In this document: positions 43,333 to 52,466 of the stretch, piece after piece
Layout of the letters: the number at the start of each line of letters is the position of its first letter
Position numbering within the stretch: position 1 is the first letter of the stretch
NCBI GenBank assembly: GCA_050258555.1
Contig: JBLMZA010000040.1
Span: forward strand, 1 to 64,000
Direction of reading: 5' to 3'
Length of the DNA: 64,000 nt
DNA from: CAISDA01 sp050258555
GTDB taxonomy: Bacteria; Bacteroidota; Ignavibacteria; UBA10030; UBA8401
Translations under genes and position numbers: made by a program
Notes under the pieces: model-generated
What the model saw: only the letters and a program-made list of their open reading frames with translations
The model's database searches: none
Told to the model about the DNA's origin: nothing

Positions 43333-44055
43333 TTACACCCGTTTGGGAAGATAGGTGCGGAGTTCGTTGTAACTTTTCATGACACCGTCGACGTATTGCA
43401 CTGTTTGTTTCCAGTCCCGGAAATAACCGTTGGGAGGACGCGGTGTATCCCATACGTGTCTGTGCAGCGTCGCGTATTTTTTAGACAAGAGCGACAATGC
43501 GTTTCTGACGCATCGCCATTGATTCGGGTTATCGTTCACATATTCCGCCATCGCCTGCGCATCCTGCACTCTTCCCAGGCCTGCATTGTATGCGGCAAGC
43601 GTCAAACTGAGGCGGTCCTCTTCGGACAGATGTTCTGCGTCGAACGATTTGTAGATTTTTGAAAGGTAGTAAATGCCGCCGCGGATGTTCTCGTGCGGGC
43701 GGTCGAAATGCGCGCTGTCCACACCCCACTCGGAGGCAATCTCGCACTGTGTGGACCGGGTGATCTGCATCAGGCCGGAGGCCCCGCGCTCGCTGACGGC
43801 GTCGGGATCGAATCGGGATTCCTTCTCGATCACCGCCATCACCAGACGCCAGTCGAGCCCGTAATGCTCGGCATGCTTGCGGATCACGCTGCCATACTGC
43901 TTCACCAGGAACCGGGAGCGCTCGGTGAGCTGTATGGTCTCCAGATTCTCGATGCTGCCGGCGGCAGGCGCGGTTTCCATGATCATCCGGCCCTCATAAC
44001 AGCCGAAAATGATCACTGGCAAAAACATCACAACATTGAAGAGTACCTTACCCAT
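43333..44055 (-). CDS. Lytic transglycosylase (SLT domain)
   Basis: Cleaves peptidoglycan glycan strands with 1,6-anhydro end formation. The 240-residue protein has an N-terminal hydrophobic anchor (VLFNVVMFLPVIIFGCYEG; GC may be a lipobox-like Cys) and an SLT domain with IEKESRFDPDAVSERGASGLMQ (catalytic Glu in EKES), GGIYYLSKI and AAYNAGLGRVQDA. Start ATG 44055 follows AGGAGGGATA. The stop is two bases from the PAP2 start, so the two genes are coupled. Confidence 0.92.
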   Translation of the reverse strand: MGKVLFNVVMFLPVIIFGCYEGRMIMETAPAAGSIENLETIQLTERSRFLVKQYGSVIRKHAEHYGLDWRLVMAVIEKESRFDPDAVSERGASGLMQITRSTQCEIASEWGVDSAHFDRPHENIRGGIYYLSKIYKSFDAEHLSEEDRLSLTLAAYNAGLGRVQDAQAMAEYVNDNPNQWRCVRNALSLLSKKYATLHRHVWDTPRPPNGYFRDWKQTVQYVDGVMKSYNELRTYLPKRV

Positions 44056-44142
44056 TATCCCTCCTGCTTTAAGTGTCACATCCTTCCGTCCCGGTCCTGG
44101 AAAGTTCGGTCAGACTGCACGCGGCTCCGGGAGGAAGACTCC

Positions 44143-44190
44143 TCAAAATAAAAAAAGCCATAACGAATTTTTTAATTATCGTTCTGGCTT
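44143..44190 (-). terminator. Hairpin terminator at a promoter start site
   Basis: AAGCCA..ACGA (44190-44179) and TCGT..TGGCTT (44166-44155) pair, followed on the minus strand by TTTTTTTATTTTG. Its 5' arm begins at about the predicted start site of the promoter at 44196-44224. It may terminate the sensor gene, attenuate the transglycosylase gene, or produce a very short RNA. Confidence 0.75.
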
Positions 44191-44195
44191 GAATT

Positions 44196-44224
44196 ATAAT
44201 ACGCAAAACGCCGGTGAGTGTCAA
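44196..44224 (-). promoter_or_regulatory. Near-consensus sigma70 promoter
   Basis: TTGACA (44224-44219), 17-base spacer, TATTAT (44201-44196), minus strand, between the sensor kinase and transglycosylase genes. The predicted start site falls on the first bases of the terminator hairpin. Confidence 0.75.
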
Positions 44225-44281
44225 GAGCCGGCGGCCGCGATTTACTTTTTATTTACATTCAGAGGTTACATACCTTTTCTG

Positions 44282-47200
44282 TCAGTTTTTTTCCAGAGGA
44301 AAGCGGATTGTGAACTTCGTTCCGTAGTTGATGTCGAGTTCGATCGTGCCGCGGAGCTGCTTCACGAGCGACCGCACCAGTGTCAGGCCCATCGTCTCTG
44401 TGGAGCGGAAGTCGACCGAATCCGGGAAGCCGATGCCCGTGTCGCCCACCACGATCTCGTACTCCTTCTCCGGCGTCGAACGCAATTCGACCAGCACCAT
44501 CCCGTGTGCTCCTTCGGGAAAGGCATACTTGAGCGAATTCGTCACCAGCTCGTTGATGATGAGTCCGCAGGGAATCGCCGTATCGACACCGAACTTCACT
44601 TTTTCGGCGTGTATGCGAAGCTGGGCGCTTCCGTTATTGTACGCATGGAAGAGCTGCGTCGCCACGCCGCGGATATATTCGCCGAAGTCGATGTCGGCAA
44701 GGTTCTTCGACTGGTAGAGCTTCTCATGAATCTGCGCCATCGTGATGACGCGGTTCTTGGCCTCATGGAACAGCTGGCGGTCGCTGTCGTTCACCACAAT
44801 ATCGGACTGCATGCCGAGCAGGCTGCCGACGATTGTGAGATTGTTCTTCACGCGATGATGGATTTCCTTCAGCAGGACCTCCTTCTCGGCCAGCGCTTCC
44901 TTCAGCTGGTCCTCGGCCCTGTGCCGCTCGAGGATCTCTTCCTTCAGCTCCTGATTCGTCCATTCGATCTGGTCGCTGCGCTCCTTCAGGATCTCCTGAT
45001 GGCGCAGAATCTCGTCGTTTGCTTCCTTCAGCTTGATATTCTTCTGCCGGATGAGCTCCGATTCATGGCGCTGCTGTTCCATCATCAGGATCCGGCGCTG
45101 ACGGCGCTGGACATACCAGAGAATGGCTGCAAAAATGCCGAGGACCGAAAGGACATACAGCGTATAGGCCCACCATGTGAGCCAGAACGGCGGGGCGATT
45201 ACGATCGTGATCGCGGCTCCCTCCATGTTCCAGACATCGTCGTTGTTCGATCCCTGCACGCGGAACACATAGGTACCGGGCGAAAGGTTCGTATACGAAG
45301 CGCGGCGCGAGGACCCCGCCGTGCTCCACTCCTTATCGAAGCCCTCGAGCTTATGGCGGTACCGGTTCAACTCGGGCTTCCGGTAATTGAGCGCCACAAA
45401 GTCGAAGTTCAGCGAATTCTCGTCGTACTCAAGCTTCACATGCCGCTTCAGCGTGATGGAGGAATCGCTCTTCAGAGGTTTATTGAAGATGTGCATCCCC
45501 GTGATAAAGACGGGAGGAACGACGGAATTTTCCTGGATCCTGGCCGGATGAAACTCATTGAATCCGTTCGGACCACCGAAATAAAGCGTGCCGTCTTCGG
45601 CCTGAAAGCTGCTGTTCAGATTAAATTCCTCGCCTTGCAGTCCGGAAGACGAAGTATAATTCTTGAATCGGCGCGTTTTGGGATCGTAGCATGAGATGCC
45701 GCTGTTCGTCGTGATCCAGATTCTCCCATCCGCGCACGGCTGTATGCCATAGATCGTATTGTTGCACAGGCCGTCGCTTTCTGTCAGGTTCGTGAACGTG
45801 CCGGTCTTCGGATCGTACCGGTTGAGTCCGAAGCCGTAGGTGCCGACCCAGATCATGCCGTCCCTGTCGCCGGAAACGGGCGAAGCGAAATCGTGGCTGA
45901 CGCTGTTCGGGTTGTTCGGGTCGTGCATGAAGCGCTGGAACGTGTCCGATTCTCTGTCGTAGCGGTCGAAGCCGCCTCCGTAGGTGCCGATCCACAGCGA
46001 GCCGTTCCGGTCCTCATAGAGCGATCGGATGTTGTTGTTGCTGATCGATTTCGGATTTGCCCGGTCTAATTCATAGCGCTTGAAACGCATCGTTGTCCTG
46101 TCCAGAACATGAAGACCGTCGAGCGTGGCGATCCACAGCACGCCATGCCGGTCCTCGAGCACCTGGCGGACATATCCGTTTTTCAACGCGCGGGGATCCT
46201 TCGGATTCTCGAGGATGCGCGTGAACCTCTTTGTCCTCCGGTCGAAGATGTGCAGCCCGTCGCGTGTGCCGATCCACATCGTCCCCTTCCGGTCCCTGTA
46301 GATGGCGCTGACGAAATTGTCGTTGAGACTGTGCGAATCGCCCGGCGCGTTCTGATACTGCTCCGTGCGGCCCGTCTTCGGGTCGATGATGGTCAGGCCT
46401 TTCGACGTGCCCGCCCAGATCGATCCGTCCCGATCGCGGTAGAGCGAGCGCACATTGTTGTCGGTCAGAAGCGTCATATGGGGGATTTCGTTCCGGTATG
46501 TCACGAAATGCTCCCCGTGAGGATCATAGCGGCTGACGCCGCCGGTGTATGTGCCGATCCAGAGATTCTCGAACTGATCGAAATAGAGCGCCATGACCTG
46601 ATCTCCGCCCAGGCTGTAGGGGTCATAGATGCTGTGGCGCCACACAGTCCGCTCGCCCGTTTCTGGAGTGTAATAAGTCAAACCACCGCCAAATGAACCG
46701 TAGAGGATCCTGCCCTCCCGATCTTCACCGATTGTCAGCACGCTGGCCGAATCGAGATTGAAGTGACGCGACGACTTCACTTTCGCAAGTTGCCGGTAGC
46801 GTCCCGTCTCCCGGTCCAATTGGATGATCCCCGCTCCGCGCGTGCCGATCCAGAAACGACTTTTCGAATCTTCAAAGATGGAATACACATTATAATCGGG
46901 AAGTCCGCCTTCCTTCACGCCGGGAACGAACGTGTCGGTGGAAGGATCGTACCGGAAGAGTCCGCCCTGCAGGCATCCGGCCCAGAGCGTGCCCGATCGG
47001 TCGATGTAGAGCGTCATCACAAATGTCTTCACGCGCACGCCCACCGGACCGGGGATGTCGGTATAGCGCCGGAACGTCTTCCGCTCACGATCGAAGCGGC
47101 AGATGCCGTTGGTGCGTGTGCCGATCCAGATGGTGCCCCGGCTGTCTTCGGCGAGGCTCGAGATTTCATTCGAACTCAGACTGTCGGGATTGTGCGGGTC

Positions 47201-47572
47201 CGCCACGTAAGCCGAGATGAGCTCTGTCACCGGATCGTACACATTCAATCCTCCCGATGTGCCGATCCAGATGAGCCCGGTATGATCCTGCAGCAGCGCG
47301 CGGACGGTATTGTGTAAGATCGTGGTGGGATCGTCTTTTTTGTGACGGAAGACCTGAAACCGATAGCCGTCGTATTTGTTGAGCCCGTCATCGGTGCCGA
47401 ACCACATGAACCCCTGCCGGTCGCGAAGAATGCACCACACGGAATTCTGGGAGAGTCCCTGAATGACCGAAAGGTTATGAAGCTTCGGCGAAGTGTCCGC
47501 ATCGAGTGTCATGATGCAGAACGCCGAAAGTGCGGCAACAATATAAATAGATGACAGGGACCGCCTGGACAT
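44282..47572 (-). CDS. Reg_prop/Y_Y_Y sensor histidine kinase
   Basis: Large membrane sensor of 1096 residues. Signal peptide or anchor (1-22), about 12-14 Reg_prop propeller repeats of the type IWIGTRTNGICRFD (about 30-690), a Y_Y_Y domain (about 700-790), one transmembrane helix (about 796-820), a coiled coil, a HisKA_2 phosphoacceptor EIHHRVKNNL (His about 905) and a HATPase domain with NELVTNSLKYAF and DTGIGFPD. It resembles hybrid two-component sensors of glycan-utilisation loci but has no receiver or AraC domain, so it needs a separate regulator. Ligand unknown. Confidence 0.93.
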   Translation of the reverse strand: MSRRSLSSIYIVAALSAFCIMTLDADTSPKLHNLSVIQGLSQNSVWCILRDRQGFMWFGTDDGLNKYDGYRFQVFRHKKDDPTTILHNTVRALLQDHTGLIWIGTSGGLNVYDPVTELISAYVADPHNPDSLSSNEISSLAEDSRGTIWIGTRTNGICRFDRERKTFRRYTDIPGPVGVRVKTFVMTLYIDRSGTLWAGCLQGGLFRYDPSTDTFVPGVKEGGLPDYNVYSIFEDSKSRFWIGTRGAGIIQLDRETGRYRQLAKVKSSRHFNLDSASVLTIGEDREGRILYGSFGGGLTYYTPETGERTVWRHSIYDPYSLGGDQVMALYFDQFENLWIGTYTGGVSRYDPHGEHFVTYRNEIPHMTLLTDNNVRSLYRDRDGSIWAGTSKGLTIIDPKTGRTEQYQNAPGDSHSLNDNFVSAIYRDRKGTMWIGTRDGLHIFDRRTKRFTRILENPKDPRALKNGYVRQVLEDRHGVLWIATLDGLHVLDRTTMRFKRYELDRANPKSISNNNIRSLYEDRNGSLWIGTYGGGFDRYDRESDTFQRFMHDPNNPNSVSHDFASPVSGDRDGMIWVGTYGFGLNRYDPKTGTFTNLTESDGLCNNTIYGIQPCADGRIWITTNSGISCYDPKTRRFKNYTSSSGLQGEEFNLNSSFQAEDGTLYFGGPNGFNEFHPARIQENSVVPPVFITGMHIFNKPLKSDSSITLKRHVKLEYDENSLNFDFVALNYRKPELNRYRHKLEGFDKEWSTAGSSRRASYTNLSPGTYVFRVQGSNNDDVWNMEGAAITIVIAPPFWLTWWAYTLYVLSVLGIFAAILWYVQRRQRRILMMEQQRHESELIRQKNIKLKEANDEILRHQEILKERSDQIEWTNQELKEEILERHRAEDQLKEALAEKEVLLKEIHHRVKNNLTIVGSLLGMQSDIVVNDSDRQLFHEAKNRVITMAQIHEKLYQSKNLADIDFGEYIRGVATQLFHAYNNGSAQLRIHAEKVKFGVDTAIPCGLIINELVTNSLKYAFPEGAHGMVLVELRSTPEKEYEIVVGDTGIGFPDSVDFRSTETMGLTLVRSLVKQLRGTIELDINYGTKFTIRFPLEKN

Positions 47573-47734
47573 ACGACCGGATTGTTGTCTATGAAAGCGC
47601 TTCTATCGGCACGCAGCGAGCGCGGCATGCCTGTTCAGTCAATTGGATCGTAATATACGTGAAAGTTGTCTGGAAAGCCACGTGAATATCGGAATTGTTG
47701 CGACAGCAGGCGGGCCTCTGGTTGCAGACAGGGG

Positions 47735-48571
47735 TCAGATCGAGAAATCGATGACGTCCGACGACTCGCCGACGTTTTTCACACGGACCTGGCTTTTGTG
47801 GTAGACGAGTGAATGCGGAGGGACGCTTTCGGTGAGCCAGACGTTGCCCCCTATCACGCTGTCGTGCCCGATCACCGTGGTGCCGCCGAGGATCGTCGCA
47901 TTCGAGTAGATGACGACATCGTGTTCGATGGTCGGATGCCGCTTCGTGGCGCAGAGCGTCTTTTCGACGCTCAGCGCGCCGAGCGTGACGCCCTGGTAGA
48001 TCTTCACGCGGTCGCCGATCGTGGAGGTTTCGCCGATGACGATGCCCGTGCCGTGGTCGATGCAGAAGGCCCTCCCGATCTGCGCACCGGGATGAATGTC
48101 GATGCCCGTCTTCTGGTGTGCGAATTCCGAAAGGATGCGCGGAAAGATGGGGACGCGGAGACAGTAGAACTGATGCGCGATGCGGTAGACGGCAATGGCG
48201 TAGAATCCCGGATAGGCCGAAATCACCTCGTCGACACTCTCGGCTGCAGGGTCTCCGTTGTTGATCGCTTCGGCATCGGCCCAGAGATCGGTGAAGACGC
48301 CGGGCAGGGCTTCGAAAAACTGGCCGGCGGCTTCATCGATGCTCAGTTCCATCTGCGACTGAAGGGGCTGCAAGGCCGCCTTCAGATCGCGCTGAAGAAG
48401 GCGCAGCTGAGCGGCCACTTCCGTCGGCTCGTCATACGACTCCTCCGAAAAGTGGGGAAAGAGCAGCCGCAGGAGATTGTCGGCGAACTCGTACGCCCGC
48501 GATTTGATGGGCAGCTGCGGGTGGCGCGCCTGTCGCACGGCAAGCAGCTGCTCTGTAAACTGTTTATTCAT
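47735..48571 (-). CDS. cysE: Serine O-acetyltransferase
   Basis: Makes O-acetylserine for cysteine synthesis. The 278-residue protein has a helical N-terminal domain and a C-terminal left-handed beta-helix with GIDIHPGAQIGRAF, DHGTGIVIGETSTIGD and ILGGTTVIG hexapeptide repeats. The catalytic Asp/His pair fits AFCIDHGTG. The gene overlaps the preceding zinc-ribbon gene by eight bases. The 160-base gap between it and the sensor gene shows nothing recognisable. Confidence 0.95.
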   Translation of the reverse strand: MNKQFTEQLLAVRQARHPQLPIKSRAYEFADNLLRLLFPHFSEESYDEPTEVAAQLRLLQRDLKAALQPLQSQMELSIDEAAGQFFEALPGVFTDLWADAEAINNGDPAAESVDEVISAYPGFYAIAVYRIAHQFYCLRVPIFPRILSEFAHQKTGIDIHPGAQIGRAFCIDHGTGIVIGETSTIGDRVKIYQGVTLGALSVEKTLCATKRHPTIEHDVVIYSNATILGGTTVIGHDSVIGGNVWLTESVPPHSLVYHKSQVRVKNVGESSDVIDFSI

Positions 48572-48911
48572 TGCGCGGACTCAATCCCATATATTTCAAT
48601 TCGAAATCCTTCAGCATTTCCTTCGCCACATCCATCTTTTCCTCGGGCACCATCACCTTCACCGGCTGTACGAGAGGTTCCACCTGATTGAAGTATTCCC
48701 CTTCCAGAAGATACTCCACTTCGGCATCGTCGAGAATCGATTTGATGAGCGCGATATCGCCCGCATTGTACGTGGAAAGCGCCTCGACGTATTTCGGCAC
48801 ATCCTTCTCATGGTCGGTTTCCGGAGGAAGCGATTCGACCAGCGGTATCCTGCATTCGGCACATTCGGTAACACCCGGCATGTATTCGGCTTTGCAATTC
48901 GGACAGAACAT
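48564..48911 (-). CDS. Zinc-ribbon protein with DUF2007-like domain
   Basis: 115-residue protein: an N-terminal zinc ribbon with CPNC and CAEC (MFCPNCKAEYMPGVTECAEC) and a C-terminal domain of the DUF2007 (putative signal transducing protein) type, with ALIKSILDDAEVEYLLEGE and KVMVPEEKMDVAKEML. Start ATG 48911 is set by AAGGAGGGTGCC. Overlap with cysE suggests co-expression. Function unknown. Confidence 0.85.
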   Translation of the reverse strand: MFCPNCKAEYMPGVTECAECRIPLVESLPPETDHEKDVPKYVEALSTYNAGDIALIKSILDDAEVEYLLEGEYFNQVEPLVQPVKVMVPEEKMDVAKEMLKDFELKYMGLSPRNE

Positions 48912-49042
48912 GGCACCCTCCTTGACTGATGATAAGAATCCGGCGTACTGTGCCCGGGGCACACACGCCATGCGATGATCCGCTGCCTTCTATAGGTACT
49001 TGCCAAAATATTCGTTTAAAAGCAAGCGCTGCTTCGCGCCGC

Positions 49043-50485
49043 CTACCGGTCCAGTCTCGCCAGCTGCCTCCCTGCTTCAAGCAGGACATCCACTTCTCCG
49101 TCGCTCCTGCCTTCGGCATACAATCGCACGAGCGGTTCGGTCTGCGATGTGCGAAGAAGGAGCCAGCGGCCCGCTCCGCACTGAAGCTTGACGCCGGTCA
49201 TCTGTTCCAGTTCTTCGTATGTCCTGATATCCGTTATTGCAAAGCCGGCGAGGTCCGCCGGAGCCGCGCGCACAATCGCGGGAAGCAGTTCGCCTCTGTC
49301 CGGCCATTCATAGGCCGCGTCGATGCGCCGGTAATGAAGCGGACCGGCCTGCGCCCGGATTTCGGCGACGAGCTCGTGAAGCGAACGGCCCGTCTGAGCG
49401 ATCATTTCGGCGAAAAACAGTCCAGAAAGAATCCCGTCCCGTTCGGGGATGTGCCCTTTGTAGCCGAATCCCCCGCTCTCCTCTCCCCCGAACATGCAGT
49501 CTTCCTTCAGCATGATCTCGGTGATGTACTTGAATCCGACGAGCGTGTCGTAGACCGGCACGCCCCACGATTCCGCAAGGCTCCGAAGTTTGTCTGTGAC
49601 CGAAGCGGTTTTGATGATGCCGCCCGACCAGCCCTTCTGCTCCCGCAGATGCTTCACCAGCAGCAGGATGGTTTCCTGCGCGTTCACCCACTCGCCGTCG
49701 TCATAGACGACGCTGCAGCGGTCGGCATCGCCGTCTGTGGCAATGCCGAGCACCGCATCGGTGACGCTGACGTTGTATTTGAGCGGTTCGAGATTCTGCG
49801 AGACGGGTTCGGGCGAACGGCCGTAGAATTGTTCATCGGGCGCGCCGAAGAGCGTCTGCGCGCGCCATCCGCAGCCGGCAAGCAGATCCTCCAGGAGCGT
49901 CTGTCCCGCTCCGCCCATGGAATCGATCATGACGGCGGCATGCGATGCCGACGACGCTGCGAACGAACGCAGACGGTCGAAGTCGACGAGCGTCTTGAGC
50001 TGGAGAATATAGTCCGGCAGAAAATCGCACTCCTCGATCAGATGCCGGTCCGGTGTGAACGCTTCGGGCTCCGGCGCAAGACAGTCCTCGACTTTCTTCG
50101 TTTCTTCGGACATGAAGGGACCGCCGTAGGCCGCCTTGAATTTGATGCCGTTATATTTCGGAGGATTGTGGCTTGCCGTGATCATGACGCCGGCGCCGCA
50201 GCCGCGGTGTTTCACGGTGTACGAAAGGACGGGCGTGGGAACAATGCGATCCGAAACGAGCACGCGAATGCCGTGGGAGGAAAGCACCTCGGCAAAAAGC
50301 GAGGCATAGTGCCGCGAATTCCGCCGGCCGTCGTAGGCGACGGCCACCGGTCGCAGTGCGCCGGCATTGCCGCGCCGCTGATAGCGCACGAATGCCTGGG
50401 CGATGCGCACGACGTTCTCGTCCGTCAACAGTTCATCCATGACGGCACGCCAGCCGTCTGTTCCAAATGTGATTGTCTGTGTCAT
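49043..50485 (-). CDS. Phosphohexomutase (phosphoglucomutase/phosphomannomutase)
   Basis: 480-residue alpha-D-phosphohexomutase. Catalytic phosphoserine loop TASHNPPKYNG, metal loop IATDGDADRCS, sugar-binding loop GEESGGFG and C-terminal phosphate-binding RTSQTEPLVRLYAEG are all present. It converts hexose-6-phosphate to hexose-1-phosphate; whether glucose, mannose or glucosamine is preferred cannot be told. It ends a co-directional run from pgi. Downstream of it, at 49021-49040, is a possible worn fragment of the palindromic repeat. Confidence 0.92.
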   Translation of the reverse strand: MTQTITFGTDGWRAVMDELLTDENVVRIAQAFVRYQRRGNAGALRPVAVAYDGRRNSRHYASLFAEVLSSHGIRVLVSDRIVPTPVLSYTVKHRGCGAGVMITASHNPPKYNGIKFKAAYGGPFMSEETKKVEDCLAPEPEAFTPDRHLIEECDFLPDYILQLKTLVDFDRLRSFAASSASHAAVMIDSMGGAGQTLLEDLLAGCGWRAQTLFGAPDEQFYGRSPEPVSQNLEPLKYNVSVTDAVLGIATDGDADRCSVVYDDGEWVNAQETILLLVKHLREQKGWSGGIIKTASVTDKLRSLAESWGVPVYDTLVGFKYITEIMLKEDCMFGGEESGGFGYKGHIPERDGILSGLFFAEMIAQTGRSLHELVAEIRAQAGPLHYRRIDAAYEWPDRGELLPAIVRAAPADLAGFAITDIRTYEELEQMTGVKLQCGAGRWLLLRTSQTEPLVRLYAEGRSDGEVDVLLEAGRQLARLDR

Positions 50486-50493
50486 GTAATGAA

Positions 50494-51474
50494 TTAAAAT
50501 GCGACTGTCAGGTGCAGCGCTGGTGAATCGTTGAGAATGCCGGCCGACACGCGGATCGCAGGCTTCTGCATCCGGGCTGGTGCCGCTGCCGACTCCTGTT
50601 GTTCATACTGTGCAACGGCCTGCCCCGCGCAGAGATATCCCAGGCAGGCGCCGGCAAAGACATCCGACGCCCAGTGCGTATGCTCGATCATGCGCGAGAT
50701 CCCCACAATTGCGGCGAGTGTATAGGAGATGACGGGCACATAGCTCGATTCGCCGCTGCGCTTGGCAAAGACGGTGGCAATGGCGAACGCCGTCGCCGTG
50801 TGTCCCGACGGGAAAGCGTCATATTTTGAAATTGGTTCGCTGCTCTTCTTCCGCAGAGAGCCCGACAGGCCGTGCCAGCGTCCGCCGGGTAGATGCGAAT
50901 ATTCATAGGCGGCGCTCGGCCGTTCGCGGCCGAAAGCCAGCTTCCCCATCCTCACCCAGAGACCGGATGTGATGAGCGCCTCGGCCAGCAGCAGCGACGT
51001 GCACTGCGCCTCCTTGTCGCCGGCAATCAGGCTGTATCCTGCATACGCCGCAACGGCTGCGATGCCGCCGGTTCCGCCCAGTTCGGTCACGTAGCGACTG
51101 GTCGTGCCGATCATGGAATGATCTTCGCCCGCGTGCCGGATCTTCCGGTCGATCGGTTCATCGAGCGCGATCAGTCCGGCGGTGATGCCGATGCCCGCCG
51201 CGGCACTCAGCACCTGTGCGGCATCCATGTGGAAGGGCGCCGAAGCCTGGATGAGCATGTCGCTTCCGACCCGGGAAAATAAATGCATGCCATCAGGCGC
51301 ATGCCCGGCCGCCGTATCGGGCGCGGCCGCGACGGTTGCGGAAGCGGCGTGGAATGCCGTATCGGGAGCCGCAATTCCCGCAGCTCCGGAATCGGGGACG
51401 ACGGAGCCGCATTCCGCGCTGAATCGAATGAGCAGCGCGGATCCGACAATGCACAGAGATTTCAGAAAAACCAT
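50494..51474 (-). CDS. PAP2-family phosphatase, exported (second)
   Basis: 326-residue PAP2 phosphatase: signal peptide, an Ala/Pro/Asp-rich low-complexity stretch (about 25-60), then motifs KLAFGRERP, AFPSGHTATAFA and SRMIEHTHWASDVFAG. It ends SPALHLTVAF, an alternating strand with a terminal Phe. It begins one base after the third PAP2 gene, a clear tandem pair, and is followed eight bases later by the phosphohexomutase gene. Substrate unknown. Confidence 0.88.
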   Translation of the reverse strand: MVFLKSLCIVGSALLIRFSAECGSVVPDSGAAGIAAPDTAFHAASATVAAAPDTAAGHAPDGMHLFSRVGSDMLIQASAPFHMDAAQVLSAAAGIGITAGLIALDEPIDRKIRHAGEDHSMIGTTSRYVTELGGTGGIAAVAAYAGYSLIAGDKEAQCTSLLLAEALITSGLWVRMGKLAFGRERPSAAYEYSHLPGGRWHGLSGSLRKKSSEPISKYDAFPSGHTATAFAIATVFAKRSGESSYVPVISYTLAAIVGISRMIEHTHWASDVFAGACLGYLCAGQAVAQYEQQESAAAPARMQKPAIRVSAGILNDSPALHLTVAF

Positions 51475-51475
51475 A

Positions 51476-52405
51476 TCACCACTTCCACGTAAGTGAGATG
51501 CCGGGTGAACCGTTGCTCATGATCGTGAAATCGGTTTGCGGTATGTATTTTTTCTGCGCGGCCGGGTCGGCATCAGCCGGCTTATGCCGGTGTGCGACGG
51601 CTTTGCCGAATGTGTATCCGAGCGCCCAGCTCAGCGGATAATCGCTGAGCCAATGAATACCTGTTCCCATCATGCTGATGCCGATGAGCCCGATGGTGGG
51701 ATAGCCGACATATTTCAGCCAGACCGCATCGGGATAATTCTCTGTCAGCACCGTCAGCGTCGCCATCGCCGTGGCGACATGCCCCGACGGATACGCGTCG
51801 TAGTGCGGAACGTGCTTCGCATATTCGATCTGATTGGGAAAAAGGATCCACTTGCCGGTAGGCGATGTGGCGACGAACGGGCTTTCCCGTCCCGTCAGAT
51901 GCTTGAGCGTCTGCACGACGCCGCCGCACGCCAGAATGACTTCGACCGTCTGGCTTGCCGTGGAAAGCGACTTTGCGTCGTCAAAGACAAGACCGTGGGC
52001 GCAGAGCACCGCTCCGATGCCGAACTGGAACCAACCGTCACCCATGAACTGGAAGACTTCGGCGGCATCATGAAATGTCCTGTTATCATTATAGAGGCGC
52101 CGCAGCGGCGCATAGGTCTGATGATCCGTCACAACCATCGCCGCTGTGAGCGCACCGATGCCCGTATAGAGGGGAATATTTTCGGTCCTGAATGTTCTCT
52201 TTCCCCATTCATTCCATGCGCCGGGCAGATCGGTGATGAACTCGGCGATGCCGGGTTTCGTATACGCCGCCTGTCCGGGTGTGATGCTGCGGAATGCGAG
52301 CGTATCGGTTCGCGTCGCCGATGCGTCCTCGCCTTCGGCCTGCATGCCCAGGCATGGCATGGCAGCCACGAGCATTATCGAAAACAATGTAGTAATCTTC
52401 ATCAT
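51476..52405 (-). CDS. PAP2-family phosphatase, exported (third)
   Basis: 309-residue PAP2 phosphatase: signal peptide (about 1-20), LKHLTGRESPF, DAYPSGHVATAMA and SMMGTGIHWLSDYPLS as the three phosphatase motifs; the first Arg of RP is replaced by the RESP spelling seen in some relatives. C-terminus GISLTWKW, an alternating strand ending in Trp. It lies 62 bases downstream of the first FAD enzyme gene and adjoins the second PAP2 gene. Confidence 0.87.
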   Translation of the reverse strand: MMKITTLFSIMLVAAMPCLGMQAEGEDASATRTDTLAFRSITPGQAAYTKPGIAEFITDLPGAWNEWGKRTFRTENIPLYTGIGALTAAMVVTDHQTYAPLRRLYNDNRTFHDAAEVFQFMGDGWFQFGIGAVLCAHGLVFDDAKSLSTASQTVEVILACGGVVQTLKHLTGRESPFVATSPTGKWILFPNQIEYAKHVPHYDAYPSGHVATAMATLTVLTENYPDAVWLKYVGYPTIGLIGISMMGTGIHWLSDYPLSWALGYTFGKAVAHRHKPADADPAAQKKYIPQTDFTIMSNGSPGISLTWKW

Positions 52406-52466
52406 CGGTCAGGAGTGTGGTGGCAACAACTCATTACAATGAAAAAAATACCGCGGAAGTTCCCGA

